This document shows, one piece after another, positions 10,557-24,361 of a DNA stretch of 64,000 nt. The number at the start of each line of letters is the position of its first letter. Position 1 is the first letter of the stretch. The translations under genes were made by a program, and so were the position numbers. This DNA is from Portunus trituberculatus (lineage: Eukaryota > Arthropoda > Malacostraca > Decapoda > Portunidae), in the NCBI RefSeq assembly GCF_017591435.1, contig NC_059268.1, forward strand, positions 14,058,684 through 14,122,683, given 5' to 3'. Under the pieces are notes generated by a model, which was given only the letters and a program-made list of their open reading frames with translations, was not told the DNA's origin and did no database searches.

Positions 10557-13500
10557 CTACACACCACTTATCAAATAATTTCTCGTAACTACATTGTGTT
10601 GTTTCAAAAACTAGTGACCTTTTATTTCACTGTTTTCAAAGTATACTAGACATAGATTGCAGGCAAACAACATCCAATCACATGAAAGATGATAGCTGAC
10701 ACTATCCGCAAGTGAATAGATAAGAATAGAGGAGGCAGCGTTACTCATTCAGGCTATTGCCCTTGTTTGTTATGCAGGTTATAACACAGGTCTCCACTGT
10801 GGACAGGTATGATTTGGTAGAGCAAGACTTGGTGTATTTTTCCTTCATAATAATTTACGTGACAACAAATTTGAAGGTCTCTGAAAGCGAAGGGTGCTTC
10901 ATCTTTTTTAAATTGGTCTTGAGAGCTATCTTCTCAGCTATTGCATCCTTTACATAAGTAAACTTCATATATCTATAAGCAAGTTGTGATGAAAGCCCCA
11001 TCCAACACAGCCTCAAGGCTGTATACAGCAGAGTGGAATAGAAACCCCTCCCATTCAGCCATAAGTTGTGGTGTGTTGTAAAGCATAGTAGCATTTGATC
11101 ATGCTTATTTCATCTCTAGCTGGCAGGAACATATTTAAAAAACCTACCTACTCCGCAACTTTACCACTCACAGATCTGTCAGCTCAGTTCACCACACGTA
11201 TGCTGACTACTCGAGTAATGACTGCTAAAATGAGTAAATAAAGTAAACATGAAAATTTCATTTAAATATTAAAACTTGCTTGCCAATATCAGTAATAGAA
11301 AAAATATTCAGTGTCCTTCAATGGCTAAAAATATTTATAACACTTTCTTTGCGAGGGCTTAAAATGCTTGTGTGTGACTGAAAATAGCTCAATTTTGGAG
11401 AGTGCCAATCCCTAGATATGGCTTGTCTATGAACAGCATAAAGAAATGGTACTGCCTTTCTCTTCTAATCAAAGTACAGTACATTACTCTATTTCATGCC
11501 TAGATAATTCTCAAATCATGTCCCTTGGCTAGTGACTAATATTCACTTCCTGTCTATCCTTCTCTTAACTTCCATTCTTTGAGGCCTCTGATTAAGAGAT
11601 GAAAATTAATAATTTCCATTATTTCTACTTATGAATTGATTTTAACAACCATCTATTGGCACTGTTCAGTTTTCAAATTGATGTACAAAATTTTACTGGA
11701 AAAAGAAATGTAACCTTCTCTGAACTGTACAGGACATGAATGTTAATGTTTCCACTTAAAATATGAAAATAATTGTCTCATATATCATTCAAACTTTATC
11801 CTTAATCAGCTCAATAATCTACCAGAACTTAGAATCCCAAGTACAACAACATACATAAAGGCATACTTGTAATATTCCATAGCAATGAAATAATTCATCT
11901 ACACAAACTTCATACTGAAAAGACTTTACATAGTTTGGCATCTTAAGACACAAGTGAAATGCTGTATTTACTGGGGACTCTGAATACATGTCCAATTTTT
12001 CTAAGATGTATATAATGAAAAAAGAAGTTAATCTTTTTGTCTAAAAACTTGGAACATCCAAGAACTCTCTAAAAGACTGGAGACATCTGAACACCACCAC
12101 CACTTCATCATATCACTACATTTGGCCCATGATTTAACAGACCCCAATTTAACAGATTTCAGATTAACTGACCACAAAATCTCAACAGATAAATACCAAG
12201 CAACAGACATTCTATCTGGAGTGACATTAACTTTAGAAACATCAAAATCCTATTATAACAATAAACATGGAAAAATATTGAAATTAATTGATTGTAATAT
12301 TATGTATACTACGTACATCATAAAATCATTAAAGAAAAAATTGTTCCGAGCTTAAAGGAATGCAGTTATAGAGGCTGACGTAATATGTGTTACCAACTCT
12401 TATGTTAACACACCATGTTAACACTGGTCCCACCACCCATGCCTCAGTCTGCACTGTCTCTTGAGGAATGTACATACTTTGTCCATTGCTGCTTTGATTC
12501 TGGTGTTTATTTTGTGCAAAAATTCCTCCTAAACAAGAAAAACTTAAATGTGTAAATGTAATCATTTCAGTTGTTCAACTTACTATATTACAGTATAGTG
12601 CTTATGTACAGTGCTTGTTAGGTTACAAAACTCATTTTATTTATAAACTGGCATTTTCAAGCAACAAATGTTTTAAGAAATGGACCAACCTTCCCCCTTT
12701 AATACATTAAATTGAGGGTCGAGTGTACTATTATTACAGTTATTACTATACAACAAAAAAATATCCATACTAATAATACAAGAGGTGCAAGGACAAGGCC
12801 CTGCACTCATCATAAATCAATTCTCATAAAAGAAAGGCTCTTTCTCACAAAAATGGCATAGCATCACTAAATTCAATATTGCTAACACATTGCATATTTA
12901 CTTGAAGTATGTACATATATTTATATCAAATACAGTGTTATGCACAAGAGTGATGATATGACATGATATACCTTCTTATAAACTATTCTTGTAAACTGCC
13001 ACAATCAACTACTGCTAGACTATACAGTGCCTGTTCAGGCATTAGTGTCGGCAGTTGTTGTACTAGGATTGCCATACAGTATTAACTATAAAAATTCTTC
13101 ACTGACACCTGATACAATATTGGAAAACATGTAAATGAATTTTTAAAAAATTATTTACCTTTGCTGCAGTAACAAGGTCACACAACCACAAAGTCAAACA
13201 ATAATTCAAACTGACATCTACATCAAAGAAGGTTAAAGAGAAAAGACTGGCGTGCAACATGAGGCAATTCTTGTGATGAAAGGCAGGCTGGGAGCATCTA
13301 CTCCACACAAGACCCATACACTTTAATCTTGAGCAAAACCAGACTAAAGCAGCTGCTGCCCAGTAAACCCTTTCCTCTCTTCCACCATTTCAACCAATAG
13401 AAACATACTTTTCTAAACAGTCAGTGATGGAAGCTGAAATTCCACACACTTGAGAAATTTTTTTTAAATCCTCGTCCTGGACAGATTTTGACACAAAAAT

Positions 13501-16500
13501 TCCAGACATGTCCCTGAAAATCTGGACATATGGCAATCCTATGTAGTACCAATGTGTAACATGGGCAACACTTGTAGATCAGCTCCAATGCTGGTAATCA
13601 TATACTTTGATCTGCCTCCAACTAGAACATAATCAATGAGAATTAGATAGAGTCAAATACTTTGTTCACTGTTTAAGCAAATGCACCTTCATACTGATGG
13701 AAAAAAAGAAAAAGGAAAGAAGCATAATGATTCACAGTTCTGATAACACTCTCTTTTACAACTCGGTATGTTATTTTTCAAAAAGTGCCATCATTAAAAC
13801 TATTAAATTTGAGTCTGTGGAAAGTTACATCCTCCTGGCTGACATGTGGTTCTCATGACTAGTTAACTACAACCTACACAGTGAGCATCCTCAAAGCTGA
13901 TGCTGCTACTAATGATAGCTATCAATCTCACAATGCTCACTGCACTTGCTATGTTCAAGTGCTCAAGTGTGTTAATAGGTCTCATCTGTTCTCACAACAT
14001 CACAGTACTAATCATACTATGAAAGAATGACTGACCAAAAAATACATAATATCAGTAGAATAAAGGAATACACTTTCTATCTGAACAGAGCTGGAATCTA
14101 CATTTTAATTTTAATAAGCAAAGACTGACTTGGAAAAAAAAAAAAAAAGAATGAATAGCTCAATACAAGGACAAAATATTTTGTTGAATAAGTAAAGATG
14201 CCTTGTACATGATAACAACACCTTCTAGTCCTTCTCTGTGCATCATTGTGTGGTTTATCCAAGGCTTTAGTTTGCCCAAAATCTTAATCTAAACTAAATA
14301 GCATCTTCTTTTGGCTCAAGTTTTCAGATAATTTTGCTTTCCCTATTTTTTTTCTTCTTTATCTTGAAAATGATCAATATAAGCACTGTAACAAGCTAGT
14401 AAAGAAAAACTGAATCAAAGACATTTAAAATCCAGTTTGCTGAAGCATTTCACCTATCGTCATTTTCTCCTGACAAACTATTTAATGCTCAAAACATTAT
14501 ATTCTAGGTGTCAGACAATACAATCTCAGGTGTACGAACATACAACAATGAACAGTTTTTTAAATGCACTATGCTTCCTGTTGACAGCACAACAATGCAG
14601 CATAGTCTTTCTGGTGCCATATAACCTCGTGCACACTACAATTTATCCATCTTTTTGTCACTCAAATATTTTTTTCAGTGTCAAAAACATGCCATCTGCA
14701 CATTAAGTATATGATAATTATTTGAATATAGATATTAAGCAACCATGTTAATACAGTATTCATTACAACACAGCTCCAGAAATTGCAAAGTCTGATAATT
14801 TGAGGCCTGACAGGATTTTTCACCTTTTAACTCTGTATTTCAACCTTTTTCTCTCACACATTTCTCAATGAAGAGCCTTTCAGTACTCATCACTCTTCCT
14901 TACCTGAGATATGGCAAAAATTTTTACCTAATCTGATTCTAACCTAAACTCATGGTCAAATAACAAACTGTTCATATTCATTCCATTCACTTTAACTTTC
15001 AAGAGCTTACAAAAAGTATATTCTGGGTTATATGCATTTTCTATCCATTTACAGTCTTCTCTGGCCATTAACATGAATATTAATGCAAGTGTCCAAGCTG
15101 AAACTGTCAAAGTTGAAATTATCTTAGTAATAGTTCCTTCTTGCACTGTTGCCTGTTTACCTGCCAGCTATTACAAACTTGCACATCTAGCATGTTTCAG
15201 CTCACCAACCATGACTAGTATGAGACAGACAAGTTGCAAAAAAAGTATAATAAAATATGTAAATAAAAAAAAAATCTGCTTCATGTAGATACTGAAGGAA
15301 CAAGTAGCATGTCTTGAACTGCTTTTTTATCCTCATGGTGACCAAATATGAAAACTTTTCAACCTCTAAACAAGAGCAAGGTGTTGGTTAATAAAACAGG
15401 CTAGATGGACCTAAGTTGAGATTTGCTCATTTTTCTTCAAGTAAAAATTTTAAATTTATGCAAGGAAGTTGATACACAAGACTTGAATATTAAAATATTG
15501 CTATCGAAAGATACAACTATAATATACTACATACTATGCATTTTCATGCAGTACTCAACTCTAAAATCAAAATCATGACCATTAAAATCTTATTCACTCA
15601 ATAACTCTTACATGATATTTTGAACAGTCTTTGCCGAAAATAAAACATCCACCACTGTGTTGCCTGACATACTGTAGATACATTCAGAGGTGTACACATG
15701 TAAATGCGAAGATATCATCATTCTCACCCTCTCTCTAACTAAGTAGTTTTCCATCATCCATAGTTTGTTTTAACATTGGTCGGAGAACCACTGCAATATG
15801 GATGTGGTGGCCATTAACTCATACACTTTACAACTTGATAGCGTGCATCTTCAAATCAGTGAGAAAGGACTTTAATTTACTTTATTAAAAACTAGTTACA
15901 CTCAAGCATCAGAATGTTTCTTTGACCTAAAAATCATTTAATAACCTAAAGAAATACAACTTAAAATTAAGAACAATACCAACATTGCAATAAAATTGCT
16001 TAATATTAATGCTGCTTAACGGTAAATTCATTTCCTGAGACCGAAAAAAAAACAGACCTTGTATATCAACTTTCTTGCACCACCTCATATGAAAGCATTT
16101 TTTTCCATTTAATTACCTATTCATTATGCTAGTGGCTTCATTAAATGTCATCTTGCACTTTTTGATCCACCACATTTAAATGCATTTAGATTATTTTCTC
16201 AAAAGTACAAATGAAGCTTAGTGGTATTTTCTTTTATCTCCTACATTGTACGTATGTGCATATGTAATGAAATATGTAAAACTTAAGTTTGTAGTGCAAA
16301 ATTTTTTTGGGGGAAAGTGCCAAGACAGAGTCCAACACCAAATCAAATATGTTATTAACACTCATGAAAGAGCCAAGCCTTTCCTTATGGAAAGCTTTTT
16401 GATATGGTTATCAAATATTACAAACTACCATACAGTGGTAAAAGTGTAAAAAAAATAATGACTTCAACATTTTAAAGCAATGATAGAAAAGAATACACAA

Positions 16501-17463
16501 GTTTTATAGTATCTCATTAACCTATATGATACATTTCCTACTTTCCACCAACAGCAATGAAATATAGGATTGTGGCTACTTCATGAGAAATTTTGTCCTT
16601 TGGAATATGCATAAATGCTGTGACATTGATGCTGTTCCTTTGAATGTAATAATGTTGTACAGTTAGTATGCTACACTAAGTGTCCTACAATGATCAAGAA
16701 AAGATTATTTACTTTTCAGCTGCAATATGCCTGTATGTATTACTTTTTTTTTCTTTTTTCAAACATTAAGAGTAGTAATTTATTGAGGGGCACAGTTTGT
16801 AAGAATGTATATGAAGTTAGTAATAATGTAGTGTAAGTTATTGGTAAATACAATTTATATTTTATACAAAAATAAAGTTAAACTAGCACAGGTTTGCTAT
16901 TTAAAGCAATGCAAAGTCAAAATAGCTTCAGGATTTTCCTTATCATAAGGTAGCAACCTGATGTAAGTAGGTAATGTCCAGTAACACAAGGGAACAGCCA
17001 CTGAAGACCATTCATAATTCACTTGTCATTTGAAATTAGATTTTGTTGAAGTAAAAATGTCAACCCCAATCATTTCTATACTTTAGGTTGCTTATCTCCT
17101 TAGTGGAGGGAAGCTTTAATAGTGAATCATTACAGATGTTGGTAGTGCACTGAAATGCCTACAAATGATGTGTGGTTTAATCCTTAACAGTTCATTGATA
17201 ACATTCCCACTCGTGTCTTTGATATTAGAACACTTACAGCGCAGGTTATTTTTTACAATATTGTGTGTTTTCTATTACTGTAATTACAGATGTATAGTTC
17301 AATTCAAATGAAAAATTTTGGTCAGCAAGGCTAGCATATATGTTCTGTATTACCCTTCCAAAGATTTGTGGTATGTAAAAAGCTTTTTTAATGTGTGTTT
17401 ATATATGTACAGATAGACTTGTTAGAACTGTGTACCTCAAGGCTATCAAGGCTGACTACGGTT

Positions 17464-17464
<1 letters not shown>

Positions 17465-17557
<93 letters not shown>
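17465..17557. repeat. (GT)n microsatellite
   Basis: A pure GT array of about 46 units. Confidence 0.98.
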
Positions 17558-17560
<3 letters not shown>

Positions 17561-17794
17561 AACTTGGGTATATTATTCAATTTAGTAATGCATCAAATGA
17601 GAGTCAGGTCCACCATAGAATGTCGTGTAGAGGGCCTCCAGCAGTCTGCACAAGCCTGGTCATGGAAGAAGACATTGTGATGTAGTTGATAGCTAACTGT
17701 TCCTACCATGTGTGTACGGGGAGGCCGGCAGCAGCCACCTCTGCTGGCTGCTGCAGCTTGCCTCGCAAGTCATTATATTGGATATAAAGAAGTT

Positions 17795-17812
17795 AATAAA
17801 AAGACCAATAAA
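17795..17812 (+). terminator. Paired AATAAA poly(A) signal hexamers
   Basis: Two AATAAA hexamers (17795-17800 and 17807-17812) follow a short GC-richer stretch with a tgctggctgctgcagc motif. They could end a plus-strand transcript, conceivably a very long 3' UTR of the phosphatase. In AT-rich DNA two hexamers can also occur by chance. Confidence 0.25.
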
Positions 17813-18831
17813 GTGAGTACTGACTGATGTGCTTTCCAAATTTTGTGATCTGAGATAATTTTTAACTTTACTCTATTTAGTGGCAGTTTCTCATAAGCAG
17901 ATTGAAACTGTATCTAAATAATATAGAACAAATTTCCAACTTTTCTTTAAATTTTCATATGTACTGATAAAATTCAGATTAAATATTCAGATCAGATCTG
18001 TCAAAGGTGCCAAATCACTTTTGGCTAAAAGTTATGTTCATACAAATCAACAATAAAATTTCTCCATGTACAATAATACTTTGCATGTGAAGAAAACAAT
18101 TCAGTAAAATCATCTTTAAGAGGAATTTTGGTTAAAGATGCCAAAAGGATGGTGTAAGGAAAAAAAAAAAAAAATGACAATCTCCAAGAAAGAAGTCCAG
18201 AATAATATCCAAAATTACATTGTCTGATCACCTAATCACCAATCATACATGTAATCTTATTCATCTTTAATCCAATCAAGTGTTGCACTTTCAACTGTCT
18301 AAAATTGGAGACAATTTAGTTTAACTACAATAAGTAAATGAAAATTAAAATCCTCAATGCTTAATAGCTAACAAAGAACAGATCTGATCAAACACTGACT
18401 ATAGAGTTGCTTTCTTTAATTTCAAAACCACTAACATTAATAGCCAGCATAACAATTGTATACACTGACAACAGACATGTAGCTATCCTCCATCTTAAGT
18501 GTTCAAAGCTATCATAGTGCAATATTTGGGAACATTATGACGAGTTGTGGAGGGTGGTGAAGGAACCACAAGCTGGTATAGGTGAACACTTTATTGAGGA
18601 TAATGTGTTCAACTACTAGCTCGTGATTCCTTCACCATTCTCTATAATGCAATGTCTCTACAGCACAAACAGGAACTTCGTTCTAAGTGGCAATGCTACA
18701 ATAATTCAGACCTGTTTCTCCTCTCCTTTACCAAGCTCTCCTTATCTCAATACATCTCATGCTCTTCCCTCCCCTGACTCATCATCACTTGACGTGATAT
18801 CACTGGCAGGTTGTCTAAAAAAAATATGATG

Positions 18832-18912
<81 letters not shown>

Positions 18913-19344
18913 TATATATATATTACTCAGTAACTAATTAGAATGGAATTGGACAACCTTTTCAAGACAATCTGTTCACGGCAAGGACCAAGATGAGTTC
19001 TTCAGGAGCAGATGCTACCTGAAGTGATGAATAAGAACTTAAAAATTGACTTTATACAAGAAGTTCATTGGAAAATATATAAATTAGTAAGACAATAAGA
19101 GCGGTTTGATGCCAAAGATAAGAATTTTACAGTGATAGACTACCAAATATATGCTATTGACGGGACAATCTGAGAGCCAAGAGCAAAGGTGGTACCTGGC
19201 ATACTTAACTTTTGAGAAAAATGTTCACAGGAATAATAGATACTTCCAGCCATGGCTACAATACATTGAATAAATCTATTGTAATATGGAAACTTTCTAG
19301 GAGGGGAAGAGGAGATCATAGGGAAAAGGTCACCCATATCCAAC
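17813..19344. other. No gene recognised; (GA)n at 18836-18907
   Basis: The stretch holds one long GA microsatellite and otherwise unremarkable AT-rich sequence. No splice-flanked coding segment was found on either strand. Confidence 0.6.
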
Positions 19345-19580
19345 TTACAAATATTTTTGTTTTATTTTGTTTTATGTAGGAAGAACACCAGCAAGAGCAG
19401 CAAAAAATCACACAAAAAGAGATCACTAAGGTGCCTGGCACATGCAGAGAAAGTGTCAACAAAACTTCCCTATTGAAAGAGTTCATATTAAAGGTGGAAA
19501 TACACAAGCTGACAGGGATTTCCAGAGTTTATCACAGAAAGGAATGAATGATTGAGAATACTGGTAACTCCTGCATTAGA
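19345..19580 (-). mobile_element. 3' end fragment of LINE family C
   Basis: The segment shares ccagagtttatcacagaaag, gaatgaatgattgaga and an A-rich 3' tail region with the copy at 58743-59085. That copy encodes an RT C-terminus (SFIPFSGKLWNSLPASVFP). Only the last part of the coding region and the tail are present here. Confidence 0.6.
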
Positions 19581-20532
19581 GAGAATAGCTGCCTTTGGTG
19601 AGTATGGTGTGGGTCCCCTTGTATGCTGTTTGTGTGTACATCATGTAAGCTTAAATGAACGAGAGTGTAGGAGGGAGACTGTAATTATATGTGGACTTCC
19701 AGACTCTGACTGTGATCAAGTTAGGGATATGTTTTCAGACATGTATCTCAGTTTCTGCTACAAAAGGTTGTCAGACTTGAGGAAGTCATTTGTACTGACT
19801 AAAGGAGAGCACTTCACATAGGAAAGATGACATAATGACAGAGTCTCATAAGTCAAAACAAAAGTGACAACTATAAATCGGTGTTCATTCATCGGGACAT
19901 GACATACAAACAGAAACAGGTCCTGCATGCTAAGTAGGGTTGAACAGTTCTGCCAGGTCGAGTTGCGAACTTTATCCTAATTACACCCTTAACATTACTT
20001 TGTTTGCTTTAAAAATTACCGTTTGTTGAAAATATACTTACCAAAGATCATTTATATGTACCTGCAAGAAACATTACCATAATATGTACGGTGATGAAAT
20101 ATTACCCTGAAATGAAATAATGCTACCCTAATAGTGCTCAAATTACCCTAAAACAAGGTAATTATCCTGCACCTGACAGCACTGGGGTTGAACAGCAGCC
20201 TGAGCAATGTGGTCACTTTGAGACTCCTACTGTGGGTGTTGTGGGCAGGGTAGGTAGCCTATCTACTAGCCTATCCTGGGGATAATAATTCTCAATATTA
20301 TTTTACTTTAGCATGAACAGCAAGTTGGCTTTCGTTAGCCTTCTCATCTTAAAGACCTTGTTCTTCTGATCAATTTGAACCCATACATACCCATCGCAAA
20401 TTATTACCTATTAACCTTTTTTTTCAAGATTAAACTCACTGTTATGTCAATGGCGGGAGGCGATGCACCACCACATACGATGGACAGGCGGGTGTATGTT
20501 AGTAATAATGTTACATTATCTGCGCAGGTTTG

Positions 20533-20630
20533 TTAGGTAAAGGTAAGGTTAGGTTAGGTTAGGTTAGGTTAGGTTTAGGTTAGGTTAGGTTAGGTTAGGT
20601 TAGGTTAGGTTAGGTTAGGTTTAGGTAAGT
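20533..20630 (+). repeat. Interstitial telomeric repeat, (TTAGG)n
   Basis: About 18 tandem copies of ttagg, with occasional tttagg variants, run through this stretch. TTAGG is the arthropod telomere repeat (established knowledge). The array lies far from any window end and is flanked by unique sequence, so it is interstitial. Confidence 0.93.
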
Positions 20631-20639
20631 AATGTTTAG

Positions 20640-20895
20640 TTTTACCGGAAACTCGTATATCCACAACAGACGGGGGTAGGAGGGGGGATGAAAAAAAAAA
20701 AAACAGCATTGAAAAGAAAGTGCATTTTTATTAAAAACAGGTCGAAATTTAACATAAGCAAGAATAAGTTAGTTCGTTTTACCGCAAAATCGTGTTTTCG
20801 TAAGAACCGGGTGGGGGGTTAGGAAGAAAAAAAAAAAACTACGGATTTGCGACGGAAACGAAGTGCATATTTACTTAAAACAAGTCAAAATGTAC
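20640..20895. repeat. Diverged tandem duplication next to the TTAGG array
   Basis: Two units about 137 bases apart share tttaccg, then a gggtagg/gggttagg and poly-A stretch, then aagtgcat, tttattaaaa/atttacttaaaa and caggtcgaaatt/caagtcaaaatg. They are clearly related but well diverged. Confidence 0.6.
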
Positions 20896-21099
20896 CAGAA
20901 CTTTTTTTTCATCCCGAAGTGAGCTGTTCATGTTATTGTAAAAATTTACCTAATTCTCAGCACCACTTTTCATATTTGTACTTTACACATATTAACCTAA
21001 ACTATATAGCTTAGTTATCACCATCAAGCTTCTTCCTCGGTAATTTACATATTAAATAATACGATTGATAAGCTGCCGCATCAGCAGAGTGTGGCTCCA

Positions 21100-21158
21100 T
21101 GGAACTTCTGTCTGTCTTGAACATCGACCCAGGGGACACACAAGGCAAGAAAACCAGG
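21100..21158 (+). CDS. Candidate first coding exon, unidentified gene
   Basis: An ATG in GC-richer sequence opens a 20-residue frame, MELLSVLNIDPGDTQGKKTR, that ends at a good donor (AG|gtaaga). In-frame stops lie just upstream, so this ATG would be the start. Nearby 21290-21520 is CpG-containing, with cacgtg and tgacgt-like motifs on one strand or the other, which would suit a promoter. No downstream exon was found that clearly continues it, and chance is a real alternative. Confidence 0.2.
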
Positions 21159-21712
21159 TAAGAAGGTTGAGAAAATTAAGAAAGGTAAGCATGCAGTTAG
21201 CGAGATCAATGCATTCCTTATTACTTAATATCAGACCGACGCCTTTCTCCATTCCATACTTACCATATCTGGAGAACACTTTCCTTTAAGCCGTACCACC
21301 AATCGACGCCATGATAACAACGCACGAGGGTTCCCTACTGTGCTAGCGCGAATTCAATAACACCACCAAGTCACGTGGAACCTACCGTGGCAAACCGAGT
21401 AAAACAAAATCTAATTTATAGATACTCACATGCTCTTATTCCTCCAAAATATGCCCACTGAAAGCCAGCAAATCTACAAGCTACCTTTGACGAGCGCCAT
21501 CTTAGAACTAGCCTACGTCATAACAGTTCAAACTTTTGAGGCGCCAGACCAAGTACTACTGTAGATTGAAGTCTCGAACACGGCAACGTGTGATGCATAG
21601 CATCTTCCCATTGCTGGAGTTCTATATCTTTTCTCACTTCCCTTCACTCTGTGTTCTACATTTCTCAAATTGATTCCTGAAACTGTTGAACAGTTATTCT
21701 CTCTCTCTCCCC

Positions 21713-21822
<110 letters not shown>

Positions 21823-21887
21823 CATAAAGTTTTAGTGCTGAAAAGTTACTACAGAAGCTTTATGTTCTGCATGCCGTGCAAGTAAAT

Positions 21888-22581
21888 GTGGATTCACACG
21901 TGCCAATTTACGACTGAAATTGCAAGTCAGTAGAATTTCCGACTGAATATCGGTGCCTAGCTACTGTAGACACCAGTCGAAAAATAAGAACATGATGATC
22001 TTGTTCAGTCGAATTGCGACTTTACAACTGTGACGTCACGGAGTAAGCTTTGAAAATGTGGTTTCCAGGTGTAGAGAAGATGATAAAGTTGATGAGGGAA
22101 AGAGAACACATCTGCTGATACCCCAGAAATTAATTACACGGTGTGAAAAAAAAAAAAAAAGAAGCTTGCGCAAACCGTCATTCGAAGAAATAGCTGCCAC
22201 TCTCCGTGAACCGTTTCCCTCAATACAGGGTGTTGTTGCAGGTGAGGATTGAAGAAGACTTGATCGCGATTGTGCTTAGTCTTCTTAAAATTAGTGTGGT
22301 AGACACTCCTTTCTTTCCTTCTACTTAGCCAGGCACGTATCCTCAATGATTTTTTTTTCCTGTTAACTCTTCCGGTACCAAAAGAAGAGCAACCATCGTT
22401 TCAGCATCGTTCCTGGAAGAAATCTTGGCGGCTAGCTGTTTGTTTACATTCACTTCCAGCCAAAGCGCCAACTAGTCGATACTTTCCAGTCGCTATGTGC
22501 GACGTTTTCCCACTAGAAAAGCTCAGTCGATACTTCTTGCGACTTACAATTTCAGTCGCAAATTGGCACTTGTGAACCCGC
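21888..22581. mobile_element. Short DNA transposon with 41-bp terminal inverted repeats
   Basis: The left arm 21888-21928 (core cacgtgccaattt, cgactgaaattg) and right arm 22541-22581 are inverted copies with about 5 mismatches in 41. The interior repeats the agtcg/cgact motif several times. It also holds a short frame (WFPGVEKMIKLMREREH) that loosely recalls the start of MADF/Myb-like proteins of PIF/Harbinger elements. No full transposase is present and no clear target-site duplication was seen, so the superfamily is unresolved. Confidence 0.65.
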
Positions 22582-22635
22582 CTTTTCCATTTGTAGGAAT
22601 ACCGTATACCGGTATTCCTACAGATGGAGAAGGCG
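22579..22635. repeat. 26-bp-arm palindrome (hairpin)
   Basis: Arms 22579-22604 and 22610-22635 are inverted copies with two mismatches around a 5-base loop (tatac). The inner 13 base pairs, tgtaggaataccg, are perfect. The palindrome begins within the last bases of the right arm of the adjoining TIR element. Confidence 0.85.
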
Positions 22636-23592
22636 TCGACTCATCATTTCCTCACACGTAACCCCTGCGTCCCCTCCTTCCCTGATGAACGGTATATACA
22701 CTGAGTGAGAGGAGAGGGAGTTCTTTGCTACTCAGTGTGTTCGCGGGAACAGAACCCGTAGGAAGGTAGTGAGCAGTGATAAGCGAGACCCCTTCGGTTA
22801 TAAGAACATGTGGCGTGTTCTGATTTTCGTAACTTCAGAATGCTGTGGTGTGGATGTAGTCATATTCACTGTTGGTTTTCGCAATATACAATCCCTAAAA
22901 CCAAAGAAATATGGTTTTAAGTGTCCTGAGATGATGACAAGAAAACTTTGCATTTAATAGTGTGTTGTTACGAAGTGCATATGGATATACAGTACAGTAG
23001 TCAGCAATTCAATAGTAACGCATGATTCCCCTTCAGAAACCTATCTACGGATGAATCTCAAGACAACGGAGTCAGTGAAGCGAGTGATTAAGTTTCCTCT
23101 ATGTAAATAACGGAACACTTTATTGTTTTATTTCACTATCATGAGGAACACTAAGACAATCTATAACAATCTATACAATATACACCAAATCTCTTGATGT
23201 AAGTAAGTAGGTAGCTTCTAATGTAAAACTCGGTGAAAGATCAATCATGCAATGTCTACTTTGATGATATAGTGTTATGGGTGGTGAACAACACTGACCC
23301 TAGTAAACAACAAACAACGGTGAACACATTGTCTGTTCTCCCGTTATTTCGGGCGTGACTGCAACACTCGACCTGGAGGCGGGAGAGGAGCAGCGTGAGG
23401 AGCTACCTCGAAAACAATTCAAGACGGATCTAAAAAGAGAGAAGACAAAAGAAAGAAAATGATGATGTAGAAGAAGCAGCTTAGCGTATACATGTAGGCA
23501 TAATTAATTCTGAGGGAGAATTCACGCTCACCAGTGAACAGTTCAGGATGGCAGGCTATATACAATGAACTTGATAATGAAAACACAAAACT

Positions 23593-23664
<72 letters not shown>

Positions 23665-24079
23665 CCTAAATTTTGCTACTCGGCGAGGTCCCGTTCCTCG
23701 TAATGGCACTGAGGCGTTTCACTTTTCCTTGATTATACTTCTTAATAGGCATCGTTATGACTTGTAATGGGACACCCTGACGACGGGGAATTAAGAAAAG
23801 GTGAATTACATTACAGAAAAAAATACATAACTGTAAAACATGACCACCTTTCTCTGCTTCTTTCCGGTCTCGCTGGGCTGGGATGACTCCGCTGGGAAGG
23901 AAGTAACGCTACGTTACTTTACCTTTCACTCCTCAGGGTTCTTTCTCAACATACTAGACTTCCTTAATGTTTTACTTCATTCACTAAGAACCATATCTAA
24001 AAGGCGCCCAATGTTTGATATTATATTAACATGCCTTGTGACACTATCCACTAAAGTGTGTGTGTGTGTAATTCACTGT
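22636..24079. other. No gene recognised; compound (GA)n(GT)n at 23596-23663
   Basis: This region includes a compound GA/GT microsatellite and scattered short frames without splice or family support. A tatata followed by a tcagt initiator-like motif near 22692-22740 has poor spacing and is not called as a promoter. Confidence 0.55.
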
Positions 24080-24361
24080 TTGATCTGCTACAGTCTCTGA
24101 CGAGACAACCAGACGTTACCCTACGGAACGAGCTCAGAGCTCATTATTTCCGATCTTCGGATAGGCCCGAGACCAGGCCCACACCATACACCGGGACAAC
24201 AAGGTCACAACTCCTCGATTTACATCCCTTACCTACTCACTGCTAGGTGAACAGGGGCTACACGTGAAAGTAGACACACCCAAATATCTCCAACCGGCCG
24301 GGGAATCGAACCCCGGTCCTCTGGCTTGTGAAGCCAGCGCTCTAACTACTGAGCTACCGGG

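Larger units (their letters stand above)
9299..17464. other. Gene-free stretch / possible long 3' UTR and flank
   Basis: I see no exon, RNA gene or recognisable transposon coding here. It is AT-rich and holds a (TA)n array at 9752-9822 and a (TC)n array at 10499-10552. Part of it may be 3' UTR of the phosphatase gene. I found no convincing nearby poly(A) signal, so the transcript end is unknown. Confidence 0.6.

Noticed and set aside
22690..22745. TATA box (gtatataca) with a tcagt initiator
   Set aside because: The spacing of about 43 bases is wrong for a core promoter, and no supported coding sequence follows.
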